In this document: positions 60,826 to 64,000 of the stretch, piece by piece
How the letters are laid out: each line of letters begins with the position of its first letter
Numbering within the stretch: position 1 is the stretch's first letter
The notes under the pieces: generated by a model
The model's input: the letters and a program-made list of their open reading frames with translations, nothing else
What the model was told of the DNA's origin: nothing
Database searches by the model: none
Program-made: the position numbers and the translations under genes
NCBI GenBank assembly: GCA_964573285.1
Contig: CAZNJD010000055.1
Location: 7,236-71,235, forward strand
Direction: 5' to 3'
Source: UBA1140 sp964573285
GTDB lineage: Bacteria; Campylobacterota; Campylobacteria; Campylobacterales; Sulfurovaceae
Length of the DNA: 64,000 bases

Positions 60826-62535
60826 ATGAAAACCCTATTTAAACAGTATCTTCCTTATCTAGCAGGATACAAACGAGAATTTATATTAGCTATATTAGGA
60901 ATGATAGCTGTTGCTATTGGAACGGCAGGAACAGCACAGATTATTAAGCCAACACTAGATAATGTGTTTGTAGCCAAAGATGCAAGTATGCTTGGGATTA
61001 TCCCTTTTATGCTAATTGGAGTATTTTCTCTTAAAGGAGTAGGACAATATATTCAGACCTATTATATGTCATATATTGGGCTTGATGTAATTCGTAAATT
61101 GCGTGATGATTTGGTCAATCATCTCACTTATCAAGATATGCACTTTTTTGGGACTATGCACTCTGGTGAGATATTATCTAGGATTACCAATGATATTGGG
61201 CGTATTCAAAGTGTAGTAACTGGCATGATACCTAATTTAATTCGTGAAGGGTTGACTATAGTTGCTCTGACTGGGTATGTGATATATGAGAGTCCAAAAT
61301 TGGCTCTATACTTTTTAGTTATTATGCCTTTAGCTCTCTTACCTTTAAGTCGTTTGGCGAAAAAGATGAAAAAATACTCCAAATTATCCCAAGAAAGTAC
61401 TTCAACTATGACAGCACGATTGGGAGAGATATTTTCCAATATTGAGGTAATAAAGTCTAACTCGACACAGAGTATAGAGAGTGAGAAATTTGCCAAAGAG
61501 AATAATAAAGTATTTAAATATCTAGTTAAACAGGTCAAGATTAATGCTTCGACTACTCCTATTATGGAGATATTGGGTTCTATGGCTATTGGATTGGTAG
61601 TATATATTGGTGGAAATGAAGTAATAGATGGACAAATGAGTGTAGGAGCTTTTTTTGCCTTTTCGGCTGCTCTATTTATGCTATATACTCCTATTAAAAA
61701 AATATCCAAACTTTATAATCAAGCCCAAGATGCTATTGTAGCCAATCAACGAATGCACGAACTATTAGATATGAAAGCAACTATAACATCAGGAAATAAA
61801 GAGTTAGATAGAGATATAGAGCAGATTATATTTAAAGATGTATCATTAAAATATAGTGATAACTTAGCACTACAGAGTATATCTATAGATATAAATAGAG
61901 GTGATAGTATAGCATTGGTAGGTGATAGTGGTGCAGGTAAAAGCTCATTTGTTAATCTATTGGTACGATTTTATGACCCAAGTAGTGGAGAGATATTAAT
62001 TAATGATGAGGTCAATAAAAATTTAACACTAAGCTCATTACATAAAAATATTGCATTTGTAACACAAAGGATATATATATTTAATGATACTATTGCTCAA
62101 AATGTAGCATATGGAGAAGAGTTTGACTATAATAGAGTAATAGAAGCTCTATCAAAGGCGTATGCTTTGGAGTTTGTAGATAAACTTGAAAATGGAGTAG
62201 AAACTATATTAAGTGAAAATGGTAATAATTTATCAGGTGGACAGAGACAAAGGATTGCATTAGCTAGGGCATTATATAAAAATCCTGCTGTTTTAATATT
62301 AGATGAAGCTACTTCTGCACTTGATAATAAAAGTGAGGTACTTATCCAAAAAGCTTTAGAAGCTCTAAAAAAAGATATGATAACTATTACTGTAGCTCAT
62401 AGATTGAGTACTATTGAGAGTGCTGATACTATTTTAGTATTCAAAAATGGAGAGATACTTTGTAGGGATACTCATAAGAAGTTATTACAAAATTGTGATG
62501 AGTATCGTAAGTTAGCTAAGGTTTTATCTAATTAG
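60826..62535 (+). CDS. msbA: MsbA-like ABC exporter
   Basis: A fused membrane and ATPase protein of 569 residues. Six helices (about 15-300) precede the nucleotide-binding domain with Walker A VGDSGAGKSSF, Q-loop FVTQRIYIF, signature LSGGQRQR, Walker B VLILDEATSALD and His switch VAHRLST. Homodimer exporters of this class flip lipid A-core (MsbA) or other lipids. The cysS-msbA-type neighbourhood is common in Campylobacterota; the substrate is inferred. Confidence 0.9.
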   Translation: MKTLFKQYLPYLAGYKREFILAILGMIAVAIGTAGTAQIIKPTLDNVFVAKDASMLGIIPFMLIGVFSLKGVGQYIQTYYMSYIGLDVIRKLRDDLVNHLTYQDMHFFGTMHSGEILSRITNDIGRIQSVVTGMIPNLIREGLTIVALTGYVIYESPKLALYFLVIMPLALLPLSRLAKKMKKYSKLSQESTSTMTARLGEIFSNIEVIKSNSTQSIESEKFAKENNKVFKYLVKQVKINASTTPIMEILGSMAIGLVVYIGGNEVIDGQMSVGAFFAFSAALFMLYTPIKKISKLYNQAQDAIVANQRMHELLDMKATITSGNKELDRDIEQIIFKDVSLKYSDNLALQSISIDINRGDSIALVGDSGAGKSSFVNLLVRFYDPSSGEILINDEVNKNLTLSSLHKNIAFVTQRIYIFNDTIAQNVAYGEEFDYNRVIEALSKAYALEFVDKLENGVETILSENGNNLSGGQRQRIALARALYKNPAVLILDEATSALDNKSEVLIQKALEALKKDMITITVAHRLSTIESADTILVFKNGEILCRDTHKKLLQNCDEYRKLAKVLSN

Positions 62536-62573
62536 GATAAAATTTCATTAATTTTTAAATAAGGATTATAAAT

Positions 62574-63677
62574 ATGGGATTAAGTATAGGACTTGTAGGA
62601 TTACCAAATGTAGGTAAATCAACTACTTTCAATGCACTAACAAAAGCACAAAATGCACAGAGTGAAAATTATCCTTTCTGTACAATTGAACCAAACAAAG
62701 CAGTAGTTCCTGTACCAGATATTAGACTAGAAGAGTTAGCAAAGATAGTAAATCCAGAAAGAATTCAATACTCTACACTTGATTTTGTAGATATTGCAGG
62801 ACTTGTCAAAGGTGCTAGTAAGGGTGAGGGACTTGGTAATAAATTTTTGAGTAATATCCGTGAGACAGAGGTTATACTTCATATTGTAAGATGTTTTGAA
62901 GATGATAATGTAGTGCATGTTGAAGGCTCAATTGACCCACTTAGAGATGTAGAGATAATAGAACAAGAGCTTCTATTTGCTGATTTGGATGCAGTTCAAA
63001 AGAGAGTTGAGTCACTTAAAAAGAAAGTAAGAGGTAATGACAAAGATGCCAAAGCACAATTAGTTATTGCAGAAGAGTTATTGGAATATATATCAGAGGG
63101 TAATCCTGTATCAACTTATGACAAGATAAATGATGATGCATTTTTAGCAATGAACAAAGAGTTAAGACTTCTAACTTCTAAAGAGATTATATATGGGGCA
63201 AATGTAGATGAAGATGGATTAAGTAAAGATAGTGAGTTCGTTCAAACACTAAAAGCTTATGCCAAAGAGAGAAACTATGAGGTGATAAAACTATGTGCCA
63301 AAGTAGAAGAAGATATGGTTGATTTTGAAGAAGATGAAAAAACTGAAATGCTTGAAGATTTGGGCGTAACGGAAAGTGGACTTGACCAAATAATTCATAA
63401 GGGGTTTGATAAATTGGGGCTTCAAAGTTATTTTACAGCAGGAGTCAAAGAGGTTAGAGCATGGACTATTCGCCAAGGAACTTCAGCACCAAAAGCAGCA
63501 GCTGTTATTCATAATGATTTTGAGAAAGGATTTATCCGTGCAGAGGTTATCTCGTATGAGGATTATGTTGCCCTCGGTTCAGAGCAGGCCTGTAAAGAGG
63601 CAGGTAAGATGCGTATCGAAGGGAAGGATTACGTGGTGCAGGACGGCGATATTATGCATTTCAGGTTTAATGTGTGA
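62574..63677 (+). CDS. ychF: YchF/OLA1-type ATPase (redox-regulated, ribosome-linked)
   Basis: The 367-residue Obg-related P-loop protein has GLPNVGKSTTFNALTKA (G1), DFVDIAGLVKGASKGEGLGN (G3, split), a helical domain, and a C-terminal TGS domain ending in KDYVVQDGDIMHFRF. YchF prefers ATP and is tied to ribosomes and oxidative-stress control. The protein is intact. However, from about codon 323 (near 63,540) codon use changes from AT-rich (GTA, TTA, GCA) to GC-rich (CTC, GCC, GTG, CAG, GGC), a sharp break inside the gene. Confidence 0.94.
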   Translation: MGLSIGLVGLPNVGKSTTFNALTKAQNAQSENYPFCTIEPNKAVVPVPDIRLEELAKIVNPERIQYSTLDFVDIAGLVKGASKGEGLGNKFLSNIRETEVILHIVRCFEDDNVVHVEGSIDPLRDVEIIEQELLFADLDAVQKRVESLKKKVRGNDKDAKAQLVIAEELLEYISEGNPVSTYDKINDDAFLAMNKELRLLTSKEIIYGANVDEDGLSKDSEFVQTLKAYAKERNYEVIKLCAKVEEDMVDFEEDEKTEMLEDLGVTESGLDQIIHKGFDKLGLQSYFTAGVKEVRAWTIRQGTSAPKAAAVIHNDFEKGFIRAEVISYEDYVALGSEQACKEAGKMRIEGKDYVVQDGDIMHFRFNV

Positions 63678-63779
63678 TGTTTTGCGGATATCCCCAAAGA
63701 TGATTTGACGCAGCAGGGGTAATGTTATGGTGCTATGCACCATGGAAAAATGCAATAGGAACGCACGGCATATTCTCTT

Positions 63780-63829
63780 GTAGGAACATACGGCCCCCGA
63801 AATAATCGGGGCAGGCAGTGTGTTCCTAC
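63780..63829. repeat. Long inverted repeat (hairpin 1)
   Basis: GTAGGAACATAC (63780-63791) pairs with GTGTGTTCCTAC (63818-63829), one G-T wobble. An inner CCCCGA/TCGGGG stem lies in the loop. REP/MITE-like in shape. Confidence 0.7.
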
Positions 63830-63868
63830 TCAAAGGAAACGGTGTTTTTTTTGTCCGCGAATGACGCG

Positions 63869-63893
63869 AACCTGCCCGACTGTCAGGCGGGTT
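63869..63893. repeat. Inverted repeat (hairpin 2)
   Basis: AACCTGCC pairs with GGCGGGTT (one T-G wobble) around a 9-base loop. Confidence 0.55.
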
Positions 63894-63930
63894 GTAACTA
63901 ATGCGCAGAGCGAGGCATGGGGCTTTGTTT

Positions 63931-63963
63931 ACCGTCAGTGTCGCTTTGAGCGACGCCGACGGT
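63931..63963. repeat. 15-bp inverted repeat (hairpin 3)
   Basis: ACCGTCAGTGTCGCT (63931-63945), loop TTG, AGCGACGCCGACGGT (63949-63963); the two differences are G-T compatible. Confidence 0.7.
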
Positions 63964-64000
63964 GCAGTGTGCTATGTGGTTAATTGAAACCGCGAATGAC

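Larger units (their letters stand above)
63678..64000. other. GC-rich non-coding segment foreign to the rest of the window
   Basis: The composition is much more GC-rich than anywhere else. No coding frame continues and no ribosome binding site is seen. The segment is full of inverted repeats, and CCGCGAATGAC occurs twice (63855-63865 and 63990-64000). The DNA seems to come from a different genome or a mobile intergenic element. Confidence 0.7.

Noticed and set aside
63579..63833. 84-codon minus-strand ORF over the ychF end and hairpin 1
   Set aside because: It spans a hairpin and an antisense gene end, has no ribosome binding site and no family features.

Overview
The window is a 64 kb stretch of very AT-rich, gene-dense bacterial chromosome. 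Gene content and order point to the Campylobacterota (Epsilonproteobacteria), most like free-living Sulfurovum/Sulfurimonas-type lineages. The evidence is an HsrA/CosR-type orphan regulator, CmoB, RNase Y, the rpsF-ssb-rpsR set, a cbpA-hspR pair, a RibBA with a degenerate cyclohydrolase half, histidine kinases with an SHQWRQP box, and -10-driven promoters (TATAAT in an AT-rich background). Assignment below phylum level is inference.

Layout. 1-4.8 kb: a truncated TlpA-like lipoprotein, folate enzyme (MthfS), RNase Y, a cyclophilin lipoprotein, CmoB and the CosR-like regulator. 4.8-11 kb: MBL-fold hydrolase, a DegT-family protein lacking the PLP lysine, LpxK, an unknown protein, and a voltage-gated K+ channel with a second RCK-like protein. 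11-17.4 kb: a seven-gene Bat-type operon (MoxR, DUF58, small membrane protein, two vWA proteins, a TPR protein and BatD) behind a structured leader. 17.4-23.1 kb: SerB, MogA, SulP, tRNA-Gln and initiator tRNA-fMet, RibBA and a Cys-bearing membrane protein.

23.5-29.5 kb is the most unusual region. A leftward set of exported proteins (truncated barrel, lipoprotein, two motif-sharing proteins, one with ankyrin repeats, and a DUF2807-like beta-helix protein) and a separate 32-residue tandem-repeat protein lie beside a Cache-type histidine kinase and OmpR-family response regulator. Two promoters in this region carry nearly identical tandem direct repeats (AAGTGT-N5-AAGTGT) exactly 8 bp from the -10. 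I infer a small dedicated two-component regulon for an undescribed envelope system.

29.5-44.5 kb: rpsR-ssb-rpsF; a large M14 carboxypeptidase next to two ATP-grasp ligases, one fused to a helix-hairpin-helix tail; an outer-membrane protein; a receiver-domain protein; RuvA; MurJ; a TPR protein; FabD, MtnN and a TtcA-like enzyme. 44.5-57 kb: AtpZ, CbpA-HspR, LpxH-like phosphoesterase, a PerR/Fur-type regulator, peroxiredoxin, a decayed molybdopterin oxidoreductase, a DUF2249/membrane/DUF59 operon, a 54-residue Cys-rich protein, DUF445, HAD phosphatase, Psd, a DUF5011/LRR-type lipoprotein and TauE. 57-63.7 kb: L,D-transpeptidase, NhaC, CysS, MsbA and YchF.

Within the last codons of ychF (about 63,540) base composition and codon use switch abruptly to GC-rich, and the remaining ~320 bases are hairpin-rich non-coding DNA unlike anything else here. 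This is most simply a chimeric assembly join or a recombination boundary.
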